NCBI GenBank assembly: GCA_024687745.1
Contig: JAILEM010000129.1
Coordinates: 1-49,697 of the forward strand
Reading direction: 5' to 3'
Source: Lachnospiraceae bacterium
GTDB taxonomy: Bacteria > Bacillota > Clostridia > Lachnospirales > Lachnospiraceae
Length of the DNA stretch: 49,697 nucleotides
This document shows, piece after piece, positions 42,158 through 49,697 of the stretch. The translations under genes were made by a program, and so were the position numbers. The notes under the pieces are model-generated. The model made no database searches and was not told where the DNA came from. It saw only the letters and a program-made list of their open reading frames with translations. Each line of letters starts with the position of its first letter. The first letter of the stretch is position 1.

Positions 42158-42421
42158 TCATACATAGATTGAAAAGTTGTACAACTCTTCCATCAAATTT
42201 ATAACATTTCCCATGATCCAGTGACCTAAAAGCATGATCATAAGGAAAATTCCGATAAATTTAGGCACGAATGTCAGTGTCTGCTCCTGTATGGATGTAA
42301 CGGTCTGAAATATACTCACGATAAGACCGAGCACAAGAGAAGTAAGCAGCATTGGCATCGAACTGAGTATAACTGTATAAAGCGTTGATCTGACTATCTC
42401 AGTAACATCATCGATCGTCAT
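42158..42421 (-). CDS. fliQ: Flagellar export gate protein FliQ
   Basis: This 87-residue protein has two membrane helices, the expected size and topology of FliQ. The segments VLGLIVSIFQTVTSIQEQTL and FVPKFIGIF are characteristic. Four copies join FliP5FliR1 in the export gate core. It lies between fliP and fliR, and has GGGG upstream of the ATG. Confidence 0.95.
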   Translation of the reverse strand: MTIDDVTEIVRSTLYTVILSSMPMLLTSLVLGLIVSIFQTVTSIQEQTLTFVPKFIGIFLMIMLLGHWIMGNVINLMEELYNFSIYV

Positions 42422-42433
42422 AACAAAAACCCC

Positions 42434-43321
42434 TTAATAAAATGTCTTCACAAGATTAACTATTATCAGATTCCAGCCGTCCGCAAGCACAAACAAAAGG
42501 ATCTTAAACGGCATCGATATAGTGGTCGGAGGAAGCATCATCATACCCATTGACATAAGCGTGGCCGCCACTACCATATCTATGACTATAAACGGGATAT
42601 ATACTAAAAAGCCAATTATGAAAGCTGTCCTTAGCTCACTTATCATAAAGGCAGGTACCAAAACCCTTGTAGGGATGTCTTCTATAGACTCGACCGATTC
42701 TATCCCCTCTATATCGAGAAAGAGTCTGGCATCCTTTGTCTGGGTCTGACCATACATGAATTCCCTGAGGGGCTTAAGACCCTCCTCAAAAAATTCGTCC
42801 TGGGTGATCTCGCCTGCTTCAAAAGGTTTTATGGCATTTTCATTGATCTGCGTCATCACAGGATTCATAATAAAAAATGTCAGAAACAGAGCGATACCTA
42901 CAAGCACCTGATTTGGAGGAGCAGTCTGAGTACCCAGCGCAGTTCTGACAAAATGTAATACAATCAAAATCCTCGAGAATGACGTCATCATTATGATGAG
43001 CGTCGGAGCCAGAGCCACAAGAGTCAGAGTGATCAGTATACGCAATGCTCCCGACAGATTACCCTGCCCGTCACGATATGTAATATCGAGGCTGTTGGAA
43101 ACATTCAACTCCCTTAAATCCGAAGCAGTTTCAGCCGTTCCCGGTGTATTAACGATTGTTTCATATTCATTTATCCCGTCTTCATCCGTTATTCCAATAT
43201 CATTAACATCCGCATTAACAGCCCTGACCTGTACCGGAGTCAGATAGAGAGTACATATGAAGACTAATAAGCCAAAAGCAACGGATATTGCCCTGCTTAT
43301 CATAATCCGCCTATGAATCAT
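42434..43321 (-). CDS. fliP: Flagellar export gate protein FliP
   Basis: The 295-residue protein begins with a signal-like hydrophobic helix, followed by a loop and the FliP core: MTSFSRILIVLHFVRTALGTQ, PNQVLVGIALFLTFFIM, and a C-terminal GMMMLPPTTISMPFKILLFV. The extracytoplasmic N-terminal extension is moderately long (about residues 30-95). It overlaps the fliO stop by four bases (ATGA), with GGGGG just before the start, so translation is probably coupled. Confidence 0.96.
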   Translation of the reverse strand: MIHRRIMISRAISVAFGLLVFICTLYLTPVQVRAVNADVNDIGITDEDGINEYETIVNTPGTAETASDLRELNVSNSLDITYRDGQGNLSGALRILITLTLVALAPTLIIMMTSFSRILIVLHFVRTALGTQTAPPNQVLVGIALFLTFFIMNPVMTQINENAIKPFEAGEITQDEFFEEGLKPLREFMYGQTQTKDARLFLDIEGIESVESIEDIPTRVLVPAFMISELRTAFIIGFLVYIPFIVIDMVVAATLMSMGMMMLPPTTISMPFKILLFVLADGWNLIIVNLVKTFY

Positions 43322-43704
43322 TTACCCCCGCCTCTGTTCTTAAAGCTATCCTTTGCCTTGTCCAATACCTTCATGAAGCTTTCACTGCCGGCCTTTGAGC
43401 CGGATTCCTTTGGAAGCTTTAGTTCTTCTTCGTCCAGTTCCGTAACCACAGTCACGGATTCTTTCGAAACAGCCAGAACAAAATACCTTTTTCCAATACG
43501 TACAAGCTGAAGGTAAGAATTGGATCCCAGCTTAAAAGCTTCGATCGAATCAAAATTTTCCGTACTGCTGCGGATCTTCTGGACGTTACCCAAAAATCTG
43601 GTCCCCCAGACAGTGATCGCAAGGACAAAGACAAATGCCACCAGCACCGTAATAAACTGAGCAACGCTCTCAACTTCGGTGTTCATAGCGATCAAAACAC
43701 ACAT
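43318..43704 (-). CDS. fliO: Flagellar biosynthesis protein FliO/FliZ
   Basis: This short protein has one membrane helix near the N-terminus (FITVLVAFVFVLAITVWGTRF) and a cytoplasmic tail with LVRIGKRYFVLAVSKESV, the usual FliO pattern. FliO assists assembly of the FliP ring. The start is uncertain: I prefer the ATG at 43702-43704 (128 residues), which has GGA at suitable distance, over a TTG at 43716 that overlaps cheY by eight bases. Position between cheY and fliP matches the Bacillus operon, where it is called fliZ. Confidence 0.88.
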   Translation of the reverse strand: MCVLIAMNTEVESVAQFITVLVAFVFVLAITVWGTRFLGNVQKIRSSTENFDSIEAFKLGSNSYLQLVRIGKRYFVLAVSKESVTVVTELDEEELKLPKESGSKAGSESFMKVLDKAKDSFKNRGGGK

Positions 43705-43708
43705 GATA

Positions 43709-44071
43709 TCATCCAACTACTTTTTTGACAGCCTCGAGAACACGATCGGCCTGGAAGGGCTTAACTATAAAATCCTTGGCACCTGCCTGAATGGATTCTA
43801 TAACCATGGCCTGCTGTCCCATGGCAGAACACATTATAACAAGAGCGCTCGGATCAGCTTCCTTGATCTTCTTGAGGGCCTGAATCCCATCCATCTCGGG
43901 CATGGTAATATCCATCAATACAAGATCAGGCTTGAGTTCTGCGTATTTCTCCACAGCCTTAGCTCCGTTCTCTGCCTCACCAACAACGTTGTACCCATTT
44001 TTTGTGAGAATATCCTTGATCATCATCCTCATAAAAGCCGCGTCGTCACTGATTAAAATGTTTTTTGCCAT
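43709..44071 (-). CDS. cheY: Chemotaxis response regulator CheY
   Basis: The 120-residue protein is a stand-alone receiver domain. It has the acidic pair in ILISDDAAFMR, the phospho-acceptor aspartate in DLVLMDITMPEMDG (about Asp54), the conserved Thr/Ser position in VIMCSAMG, and the lysine in DFIVKPFQ. CheY-P binds the switch proteins FliM and FliY and changes rotation. It sits directly between fliY and fliO, as in Bacillus. The ribosome site is GGGAGAAG. Confidence 0.97.
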   Translation of the reverse strand: MAKNILISDDAAFMRMMIKDILTKNGYNVVGEAENGAKAVEKYAELKPDLVLMDITMPEMDGIQALKKIKEADPSALVIMCSAMGQQAMVIESIQAGAKDFIVKPFQADRVLEAVKKVVG

Positions 44072-44134
44072 CTTTCTTCTCCCATCTTAAATAATGTTAT
44101 AAATATCGATAACCTTTAATATGATCATCTATTA

Positions 44135-45367
44135 TCAATTGATTATCTCAGTTACCCTGACACCGAAGTTTTCTTCTATAACAACAACTTCTCCTCTTGC
44201 AACCATCTTTCCGTTTACAAGAACATCAACAGGTTCTCCTGCGATTCTCTCCAGTTCTATAATAGTACCCGGTGCAAAGTCTAGTATATCACTAATTGAC
44301 TTATTTGTCCTGCCTAATTCAACAGTGACCTCTAACGGAACATCTTTAATAAGCGATATATTTTCCTGGCTCTGCATGGCATTTACATCTGTTGAAAATG
44401 CCTGGAAAGAAGCCGGCTGTACATTTATATTCGGCATGGCCATCGTGGGCTGTGCTCCCATGCCCATACCCATTCCCTGGGGCATTCCCATGCCCATGCC
44501 CATACCCATTCCCTGGGGCATTCCCATGTTTCCCTGGGGCATTCCCATGCCCATGCCCTGAGGCATTCCCATGCCCATACCAAGATCGGGTGCAGAACTT
44601 TCCGTGAATGAGGGTGCCGCCGGTGGCGGTGGCGGTGCAGGTTCCGGTTCCGGCTCCTGATTGCTCATAAAGTAATTATAAAGATCCTTGGCGAAATCTA
44701 TGGGATACAGCTGCATGATCTTTGAATCCACCAGATCGCCTATCTGCATCCTGAAGGTGATCCTTACGAAGGTTTCGTTCAGAAAGCTTGAAACGTCTGA
44801 CGTATCAAGATCTCCGAGCTCGACCAGGGAGGCTTCCGGAGGTGAGATATCTATCATCTTACCAAGCATTGAGGACAGGGATGTTGCACTTGAACCCATC
44901 ATCTGGTTCATGGCCTCTGATATTGCACTCAGATGAAGCTCTCCCAATTCTCCCTCAGTGTTTGTTCCGTCACCGCCCATCATAAGGTCGGTTATTATCT
45001 TAACATCTTCCTCTTTGAGAACAAGAATATTTGTACCTTCCAAACCCACTGTATATTTTATCTTTATAAATACACAGGGTTTTTCATAATCCTCAACGAT
45101 CTCACCCCACCTTGCCAGAGTTACAACGGGAGTTGTGATATTGACCTTACGGTTGACAAGGTTATATAAGGTTGTCGCCGAGGTTCCCATACTTATATTG
45201 GCAACCTCACCTATGGCATCTCTTTCGATCTCCGATAATAATTCATCATCGGAAGAAGAGCCGCCGGCTGGTTCTGAAGCTGCATCTTGGGATGCCCCTC
45301 CTCCATCAGTGGCATCCATACTGCTCAGCAGGGCATTTATCTCGTCCTGTGATAGCATTCCATCCAT
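44135..45367 (-). CDS. fliY: Flagellar motor switch phosphatase FliY with a Met-Gly-Pro repeat linker
   Basis: The 410-residue protein begins with a CheY-P-binding motif (MLSQDEINALLSS). A CheC-like phosphatase domain follows with two intact centres: DAIGEVANISMGTSA and SAISEAMNQMMGSSA. The C-terminal FliN domain (VPLEVTVELGRTNKSISDI, then MVARGEVVVIEENFGVRV) builds the C-ring. Between them lies a linker rich in Pro and Glu, followed by about 45 residues made almost only of Gly, Met, Pro and Gln (GMGMPQG units). FliY both forms the switch and removes phosphate from CheY-P. The linker is unusual and its DNA is repetitive. Confidence 0.96.
   Translation of the reverse strand: MDGMLSQDEINALLSSMDATDGGGASQDAASEPAGGSSSDDELLSEIERDAIGEVANISMGTSATTLYNLVNRKVNITTPVVTLARWGEIVEDYEKPCVFIKIKYTVGLEGTNILVLKEEDVKIITDLMMGGDGTNTEGELGELHLSAISEAMNQMMGSSATSLSSMLGKMIDISPPEASLVELGDLDTSDVSSFLNETFVRITFRMQIGDLVDSKIMQLYPIDFAKDLYNYFMSNQEPEPEPAPPPPPAAPSFTESSAPDLGMGMGMPQGMGMGMPQGNMGMPQGMGMGMGMGMPQGMGMGMGAQPTMAMPNINVQPASFQAFSTDVNAMQSQENISLIKDVPLEVTVELGRTNKSISDILDFAPGTIIELERIAGEPVDVLVNGKMVARGEVVVIEENFGVRVTEIIN
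44440..44585. repeat. Tandem imperfect repeats inside fliY encoding Gly-Met-Pro-Gln units
   Basis: Plus-strand words such as CCCATGCCCATACCC and ATTCCCTGGGGCATTCC recur several times. They encode repeated GMGMPQG units in the linker of FliY. Such a tract could change length by replication slippage while keeping the reading frame when whole units are gained or lost. Confidence 0.85.
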
Positions 45368-45370
45368 CTG

Positions 45371-46348
45371 TTACTCCTCTCTCAATACCGATGTCACCCT
45401 TACTGCATATCCCTCTTTGGATGTTCCCGGAAGTGCCTTAAACTTCCTTATATTCCCCACAAATACATCCATTTCGGTATCTATCTTAGAATTAAGCTTT
45501 ATGATATCCCCAAGCTGAAGATTAACAAAATCACTTACCGTTATCGAGCTCCTCCCAAGTATTGCTTTGATAGGCATTGAGACCTTTCTGACAACGGACT
45601 CTATATGTTCGTTATAATCCTCATCATTGTTTTCCTTCATTGATGCGAACCAGTACTTGGTGTTGAGCTTATCCATTACTGATTCCAGCGTAAAGTACGG
45701 AAGACAGGCATTCATGAGCCCTTCCACTTCCCCGATCTTAATATTCAGGGTTACTATAGCTATCATCTCGCTCGGAGCTATTATCTGCGCAAACTGAGGA
45801 TTGGTTTCTACTCTTTCAAGAATGGGAGATATCTCCACAACATTCTTCCACGGTTCTCTTAAGAGCTGTACGCAAACAGCCAGCATCTTATCAACTATTG
45901 ACCTTTCGATCTCCGAAAAATCCCTTGTTCTCTCCAAAGGGTTCCCCTGTCCGCCAAGCATCCTGTCGATCATCGCAAATCCTAAGTTAGCGGCTAACTC
46001 CATCATTATATTTCCGCCCAGAGGTTCAAAATTAACTATGGCAAGCAGAACCGGATTTGCAAGAGCCGTAGAGAACTCCGAAAAAGTACAGGCTTCTGAG
46101 TTTACCACGCTGACCTGTATATTCTTTCTCAGGTATACAGGCAGATTAGTCGATAATAATCTTCCGTAATGTTCAAATATTATTTCAAGGGTCCTGAGAT
46201 GTTCCTTGGAAAACTTGGCCGGACGTCTGAAATCGTAATTCTTCGCTACCTTTTCGTCCGCAGCAGGCAGATCGTCTGCATCCAGTTCGCCTGAGCTTAA
46301 AGCCTGCAGTAAGCTGTCTATCTCATTTTGTGAGAGTACATCTGCCAA
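45371..46348 (-). CDS. fliM: Flagellar motor switch protein FliM
   Basis: The 325-residue protein opens with the CheY-P-binding motif LSQNEIDSLLQAL. A central CheC-like domain lacking the phosphatase residues follows (FEHYGRLLSTNLPVYLRK, MIDRMLGG). A C-terminal FliN-like domain contains VSDFVNLQLGDIIKLN. FliM forms the middle of the C-ring. The start codon is TTG with AGGTGAGC upstream. It ends three bases before fliY begins. Confidence 0.96.
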   Translation of the reverse strand: MADVLSQNEIDSLLQALSSGELDADDLPAADEKVAKNYDFRRPAKFSKEHLRTLEIIFEHYGRLLSTNLPVYLRKNIQVSVVNSEACTFSEFSTALANPVLLAIVNFEPLGGNIMMELAANLGFAMIDRMLGGQGNPLERTRDFSEIERSIVDKMLAVCVQLLREPWKNVVEISPILERVETNPQFAQIIAPSEMIAIVTLNIKIGEVEGLMNACLPYFTLESVMDKLNTKYWFASMKENNDEDYNEHIESVVRKVSMPIKAILGRSSITVSDFVNLQLGDIIKLNSKIDTEMDVFVGNIRKFKALPGTSKEGYAVRVTSVLREE

Positions 46349-46375
46349 TTAAGCTCACCTCACTTCACTGTTGAT

Positions 46376-46894
46376 TTACTGGCATTTAAAGTCTCTGAAA
46401 TATACCTCGTATATAAAGTTGGATCCGAATAATTCCTGGATCTTTGTAGTGATCTCAGCTTCTATCCCTTTTGTATTAGCGGTCACATCATCCTTGGTAT
46501 ATGCGCTGACTACATCTATAACTATACTCTTTATCTTACTTTCATTTGTACTGATGAGCGGCTGCATCGTTGCATAGTCATCATGCTTGTTATCTATCGA
46601 GAGAGAAACGGATACCATGGCATAATGATCCGCTCCGTCACCACTGGGAGCAAGCGCTATAACCATTTCATCCGCGATATTATAGGTCTCTGTATCAACA
46701 ATGGAAGGTGCCCCGTTCGAGTCAGTCGAATCCTGATACGGATTCATCTCGAGATTTAAAACCGCGGCTATATCATCAACCAAAGCCTTTGTTTTTGCAT
46801 TTGCAGACATTGTAGACACCATCATTATAGCGCTTAGAACTATGTCTACCAGAACAAGGGCCAATATGATAACAAGTATCAGGTTTCTTTTCAT
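46376..46894 (-). CDS. fliL: Flagellar basal-body-associated protein FliL
   Basis: The 172-residue protein has one N-terminal membrane helix (about 4-28) and an extracytoplasmic domain with the FliL pattern: alternating strands (AMVSVSLSIDNK), a helix, and the end DDVTANTKGIEAEITTKIQELFG before YEVYFRDF. FliL surrounds the stator and supports torque. Position between motB and fliM matches its partners. The ribosome site AAGGAG is somewhat far (about 13 bases) from the ATG. Confidence 0.9.
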   Translation of the reverse strand: MKRNLILVIILALVLVDIVLSAIMMVSTMSANAKTKALVDDIAAVLNLEMNPYQDSTDSNGAPSIVDTETYNIADEMVIALAPSGDGADHYAMVSVSLSIDNKHDDYATMQPLISTNESKIKSIVIDVVSAYTKDDVTANTKGIEAEITTKIQELFGSNFIYEVYFRDFKCQ

Positions 46895-46937
46895 AATAAT
46901 TTCAAGCTCCTTAAATATCTTTATGCCGATATAACTG

Positions 46938-47732
46938 TCAGTATGTGCTCAGCGTATGATAAATCTTTATTTCCACCCTTCTGTTCTTCGCTCTTCCCTC
47001 AGCAGTGGAATTATCGGCAACGGGAACATATTCTCCTCTTCCCGAATGTTTCACCATCGACGGATCGAGTCCGGCATTTTCCACCAGATAATCAAAGACC
47101 GCAAGTGCTCTGGCGCTGGAAAGCTCATTGTTGTTCGAAAATTCCGCATTGTGGATCGGGACATTATCCGTATGTCCCTCGATCTCTATAATACTCTTAC
47201 CGTATTTTCTGAGTATCCCGCCTATCTTGTCAAGTATGGGAAGAGATTCATCCTTCAGACTGTCAGATCCCGAATCAAACAGCAATGCTCCGTTCAGGGT
47301 AAGCGATACGTACTGGGATGTGAAATCCACATCAACCTGTTCGGACAGGGATTCTTCCGTCAAAACTTCCTGTATTATCTCAGCAAGGCTTTCCGATTCC
47401 TTGAGCTGCTCCTTCTCAACTTCCTCCCAGACATCACTCTCTGTATTTGATTCTGCCGCCTTTCCCATCGAATACATATAATCATCGAGCTCATTGAGCT
47501 GACTGACCCCGTTCGATATAAGTATTCCGTCACCTATAGACTGTGCTCCCGCAGAAAATATACTGTAGGAATCATTAAAGGAAGCTGCTATGGCTTCAAA
47601 CTTCTGCTTATCTACGTCAGACATGGCAAAAAGCATAACGAAGAAACACAGAAGAAGATTCATCAGATCTGCAAAGGTCGATTGCCACGCCGGCGCTCCC
47701 TTTGGCGGATCTTCAGGCTTTCTCTTAGCCAT
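46938..47732 (-). CDS. motB: Flagellar stator protein MotB
   Basis: The start chosen (MAKRKPEDPPKGAPAW, 264 residues) has GGAGG eight bases upstream, and overlaps the motA stop by eight bases; a GTG at 47741 is less likely. A short cytoplasmic part is followed by one membrane helix with the proton-binding aspartate in FADLMNLLLCFFVMLFAM. The C-terminal OmpA-like domain (SIIEIEGHTDNVPI, AEGRAKNRRVEI) anchors the stator to peptidoglycan. It pairs with MotA. Confidence 0.96.
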   Translation of the reverse strand: MAKRKPEDPPKGAPAWQSTFADLMNLLLCFFVMLFAMSDVDKQKFEAIAASFNDSYSIFSAGAQSIGDGILISNGVSQLNELDDYMYSMGKAAESNTESDVWEEVEKEQLKESESLAEIIQEVLTEESLSEQVDVDFTSQYVSLTLNGALLFDSGSDSLKDESLPILDKIGGILRKYGKSIIEIEGHTDNVPIHNAEFSNNNELSSARALAVFDYLVENAGLDPSMVKHSGRGEYVPVADNSTAEGRAKNRRVEIKIYHTLSTY

Positions 47733-48531
47733 TTCCATCACCTCCGTCGGAATCCTGACCCATGCTGCTCCTTAAGCTTGGAGCCAGGAACGATTTCAGC
47801 TTTTCTTCAATGACTCTGGGATTCTCACCCGCCTGTATGGATAAAAGACCTTCTATGGTGATCTCCTTGCATTGCATTTCAGCTCCGTTTACGGCTTTTA
47901 ATTTGGTCGCAACGGGTGTGCACAGCCAGTTGGCAAGAACCGAACCATAGAAAGTCGTTATCAATGCCACGGCCATGTTCGGGCCAAGCGTTGATACATC
48001 TTCCATATGATACAACATCATAACAAGACCTACAAGAGTTCCGATCATACCCCATGCAGGTCCCATTGCTCCAAGATCTTCCCAAAATGTAATATTGGCT
48101 CTGTGCCTGCCGTCAATACTGACTAACTCCGTTTCCATGATACCTCTTACGAGTTCAGGATCAGTACCGTCTACCACAAGCATTATTCCCTTTTGTAAAA
48201 AGGTGTCTTCCAATCCTCCCGCAGCCTCCTCAAGGGACAGAAGTCCCTCTTTTCTGGCTACATTTGACAATTCTATTATTTTTTTGATTACGGCTCCGAC
48301 GTCATTACCCTTACCGCCGCTTATAGCGATCTTTATACTTGAAAGCCCCTTAATAAAGTCAGGTATCTTATAGCCTGCAAAAATAGCCGCGAAGGCTCCG
48401 CCGAAGGTGATCATGGCACTTGGTGCATCCAGGAAATATACTATTCCCGCCATACCATCCTGTCCCAGTGCAACTGAGATGATGATGAATACAATACCCA
48501 GAACCAGACCTATAATGGTTGCAATATCCAA
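47725..48531 (-). CDS. motA: Flagellar stator protein MotA
   Basis: The protein begins DIATIIGLVLGIVFI and has four membrane helices with a large cytoplasmic loop. Conserved stretches are MITFGGAFAAIFAGYKIPDF, GPAWGMIGTLVGLVMML and ALITTFYGSVLANW. It conducts ions with MotB to drive rotation. The start is uncertain: a TTG at 48529-48531 has AGGTGG five bases upstream and gives 268 residues, while a GTG at 48540 would add three residues but lies too close to its ribosome site. Confidence 0.96.
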   Translation of the reverse strand: MDIATIIGLVLGIVFIIISVALGQDGMAGIVYFLDAPSAMITFGGAFAAIFAGYKIPDFIKGLSSIKIAISGGKGNDVGAVIKKIIELSNVARKEGLLSLEEAAGGLEDTFLQKGIMLVVDGTDPELVRGIMETELVSIDGRHRANITFWEDLGAMGPAWGMIGTLVGLVMMLYHMEDVSTLGPNMAVALITTFYGSVLANWLCTPVATKLKAVNGAEMQCKEITIEGLLSIQAGENPRVIEEKLKSFLAPSLRSSMGQDSDGGDGNG

Positions 48532-48544
48532 TACTCCCACCTAC

Positions 48545-48730
48545 CTAATTCGCGTAAATATCCCTTTTAAAAGATTTTACTAAATTTTTAACTTCTTGTC
48601 TACGCTCTTTTATAATAATTTTTTTCCCGTTCATGAGTGTAATGACCGTATCAGGAGTCTCTTCAACGGTTTCGATCTGATCGGGATTTATTAATATCTT
48701 AACGCCGTTCATCCTTGTTACTTCGATCAT
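48545..48730 (-). CDS. flbD: FlbD/SwrD-family flagellar protein
   Basis: The 61-residue protein matches the small FlbD family: MIEVTRMNGVKILINPDQIE, then a TPDTVITLMNGKKIIIKE strand pair. It is usually encoded just after flgE; in Bacillus the counterpart SwrD increases motor torque. Here it lies between flgE and motA, fitting a stator-related role. GGGGAG precedes the ATG by six bases. The upstream gap holds a strong terminator-like hairpin, so its transcription depends on read-through or on an unseen promoter. Confidence 0.92.
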   Translation of the reverse strand: MIEVTRMNGVKILINPDQIETVEETPDTVITLMNGKKIIIKERRQEVKNLVKSFKRDIYAN

Positions 48731-48761
48731 GCTTATCTCCCCAAACTAAAACCACATATTG

Positions 48762-48798
48762 AAAAAGTGGGGCGATCCGGTCACCGGACCGCCCCAGC
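48762..48798 (-). terminator. Strong hairpin terminator between flgE and flbD
   Basis: On the minus strand GGGGCG-g-TCCGG, loop TGA, CCGGA-t-CGCCCC forms an eleven-pair GC-rich stem with one internal mismatch, followed by ACTTTTTC. It starts about 15 bases after the flgE stop and ends about 32 bases before flbD. The space left after it is too short for a separate promoter outside the hairpin. Confidence 0.8.
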
Positions 48799-48812
48799 TT
48801 TTATCTTATCAA

Positions 48813-49697
48813 TTATCTCTTAAGGTTTGTAAGTTCTTCTATCATCGAATCGGATACGGTTATTATACGGCTGTTAGCCTGGAAACCACGCTGTGTGGTG
48901 ATCATATCCGTAAATTCGGCCGAAAGGTCTACATTTGACATTTCAAGGACACCGGTTGACAGCTTTCCGATACCGTCTGATGTTACATCCTTTCCTATAC
49001 CATCGAAAAGACCGGAGTTCATGGTCGGTGAATAAAGGTTATCCCCCGCCTTCTCAAGACCGGAAGGATTTGCAAAGGATGCCACGGCTATCTGTCCGAG
49101 AAGCTTTGTATCGCCGTTATCATAAGAAGCATAGATCTTACCGTCTGTCTGAACGGATACGCCGGACATGGTACCGACCTTACGTCCACCGTTGTTTCCA
49201 TTATAATCTCCTGCGGTTCCTGCAAAGGTAGAAGCTCCGTTATTATCATACATAGTCGTAGTATCAAGGGCTATATCAATATTTTTAAAGCTGTCCTTTC
49301 CGCCTGCGGTAGTCATTGTAAGCGCATCTGTGGCCCCATGTGAAGCAGTATTGGCAGAGGTTGGTTTAGTCTCGCTGTATCCCTTATATTCTCCGGTTTC
49401 GGTATCATAAGTAAGATATACCGAATCACTTCCACCGATCTTATAATAATTATTTACAGTCTGGCCGCTTGTTGTATCGACAATGGATTTATTTGTTGCG
49501 GAATCGATTATATCGGTAAGAGTAAGCTTATAAACACCCTCAGGCAACCCTTCGCTATCAGGCTGAGTGATGGCATATTTTGCGACATAACTGTAACCGA
49601 GATTATCATAAAATGATATATTACTTACGATACCGTCTCCGGTAAGCTGTGTTGAATTCTTATCGATGATCCCCGAAAAATACGCTTTGGTAGTTGC
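48813..49697 (-). CDS. flgE: Flagellar hook protein FlgE, C-terminal part (5' end outside window)
   Basis: The frame is open from the right edge to the stop at 48813, giving the last 294 residues; internal TTG/ATG codons should not be taken as starts. The end of the protein is diagnostic for hook proteins: GQIAVASFANPSGLEKAGDN, then SGVSVQTDGKIYASYDNGDT upstream and a C-terminal heptad helix LSAEFTDMITTQRGFQANSR. FlgE forms the flexible hook and is exported by the machine encoded downstream. The middle part is rich in Gly, Thr and Asn as usual for a surface-exposed hook domain. Confidence 0.95.
   Translation of the reverse strand, partial: ATTKAYFSGIIDKNSTQLTGDGIVSNISFYDNLGYSYVAKYAITQPDSEGLPEGVYKLTLTDIIDSATNKSIVDTTSGQTVNNYYKIGGSDSVYLTYDTETGEYKGYSETKPTSANTASHGATDALTMTTAGGKDSFKNIDIALDTTTMYDNNGASTFAGTAGDYNGNNGGRKVGTMSGVSVQTDGKIYASYDNGDTKLLGQIAVASFANPSGLEKAGDNLYSPTMNSGLFDGIGKDVTSDGIGKLSTGVLEMSNVDLSAEFTDMITTQRGFQANSRIITVSDSMIEELTNLKR

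Noticed and set aside
44440-44585. A CRISPR-like or intergenic repeat array
   Set aside because: The repeats are contiguous, without unique spacers, and lie fully in frame inside fliY.
47009-47025. A GCCGATAA word on the minus strand inside motB, resembling a sigma-28 -10 box
   Set aside because: No TAAA -35 element lies at the required distance and it is internal to coding sequence without a suitable downstream start.

Overview
The window reads as a chromosomal segment of a motile, anaerobic Firmicute, most likely a Lachnospiraceae member of the Butyrivibrio/Roseburia type. This is inferred from gene content and order, not from a database search. The signs are a Bacillus/Clostridia-type fla/che operon with FliY, CheC and CheD, a radical-SAM HemZ, rubrerythrin, a GH94 phosphorylase and consensus sigma-A promoters. 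Nearly all genes lie on the minus strand; the one clear exception is a GH28-like gene at 20532-21851. No rRNA, tRNA, CRISPR array, transposase or prophage gene was seen.

Reading along the minus strand from the right, 48813-49697 is the 3' part of flgE, followed by a strong hairpin terminator. The fla/che operon then continues flbD-motA-motB-fliL-fliM-fliY-cheY-fliO-fliP-fliQ-fliR-flhB-flhA-flhF-flhG-(PilZ)-cheB-cheA-cheW-cheC-cheD-(102-aa membrane protein)-fliA-FapA-like-DUF6115-like-(MltG-type N-domain protein), ending at 25542. It encodes the stator, the C-ring switch, the export gate, the flagellar placement GTPases, the chemotaxis core and the flagellar sigma factor. Genes overlap or sit within tens of bases of each other.

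From 25446 to 13163 is a metabolic region: a DegV lipid-binding protein, a CAP-domain secreted protein, an unrecognised TIM-barrel-like protein convergent with the GH28-like protein, rubrerythrin, the GH94 phosphorylase, a DUF3160 lipoprotein, a small membrane protein and galE. From a consensus promoter at 14259-14287, galE appears to lead galE-relA-MBL hydrolase-hemZ-SNF2 helicase.

The most interesting part is 1405-6522: a cobalamin-riboswitch operon. A sigma-A promoter overlapping the helicase stop drives a long leader with a B12-box aptamer and two successive terminators. The first gene is a lipoprotein CbiK-type cobaltochelatase carrying two extra beta-rich domains. It ends in a nine-A tract containing an A-AAA-AAG slippery heptamer. 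A -1 shift there would fuse it in frame to the following ABC-type substrate-binding protein, which has no signal peptide of its own and a poor start. FecCD-type permease and ATPase genes follow. The likely product is a membrane-anchored chelatase/binding-protein fusion feeding a corrinoid, cobalt or tetrapyrrole importer. At the left edge, an AzgA-type purine permease with its own promoter runs off the window.
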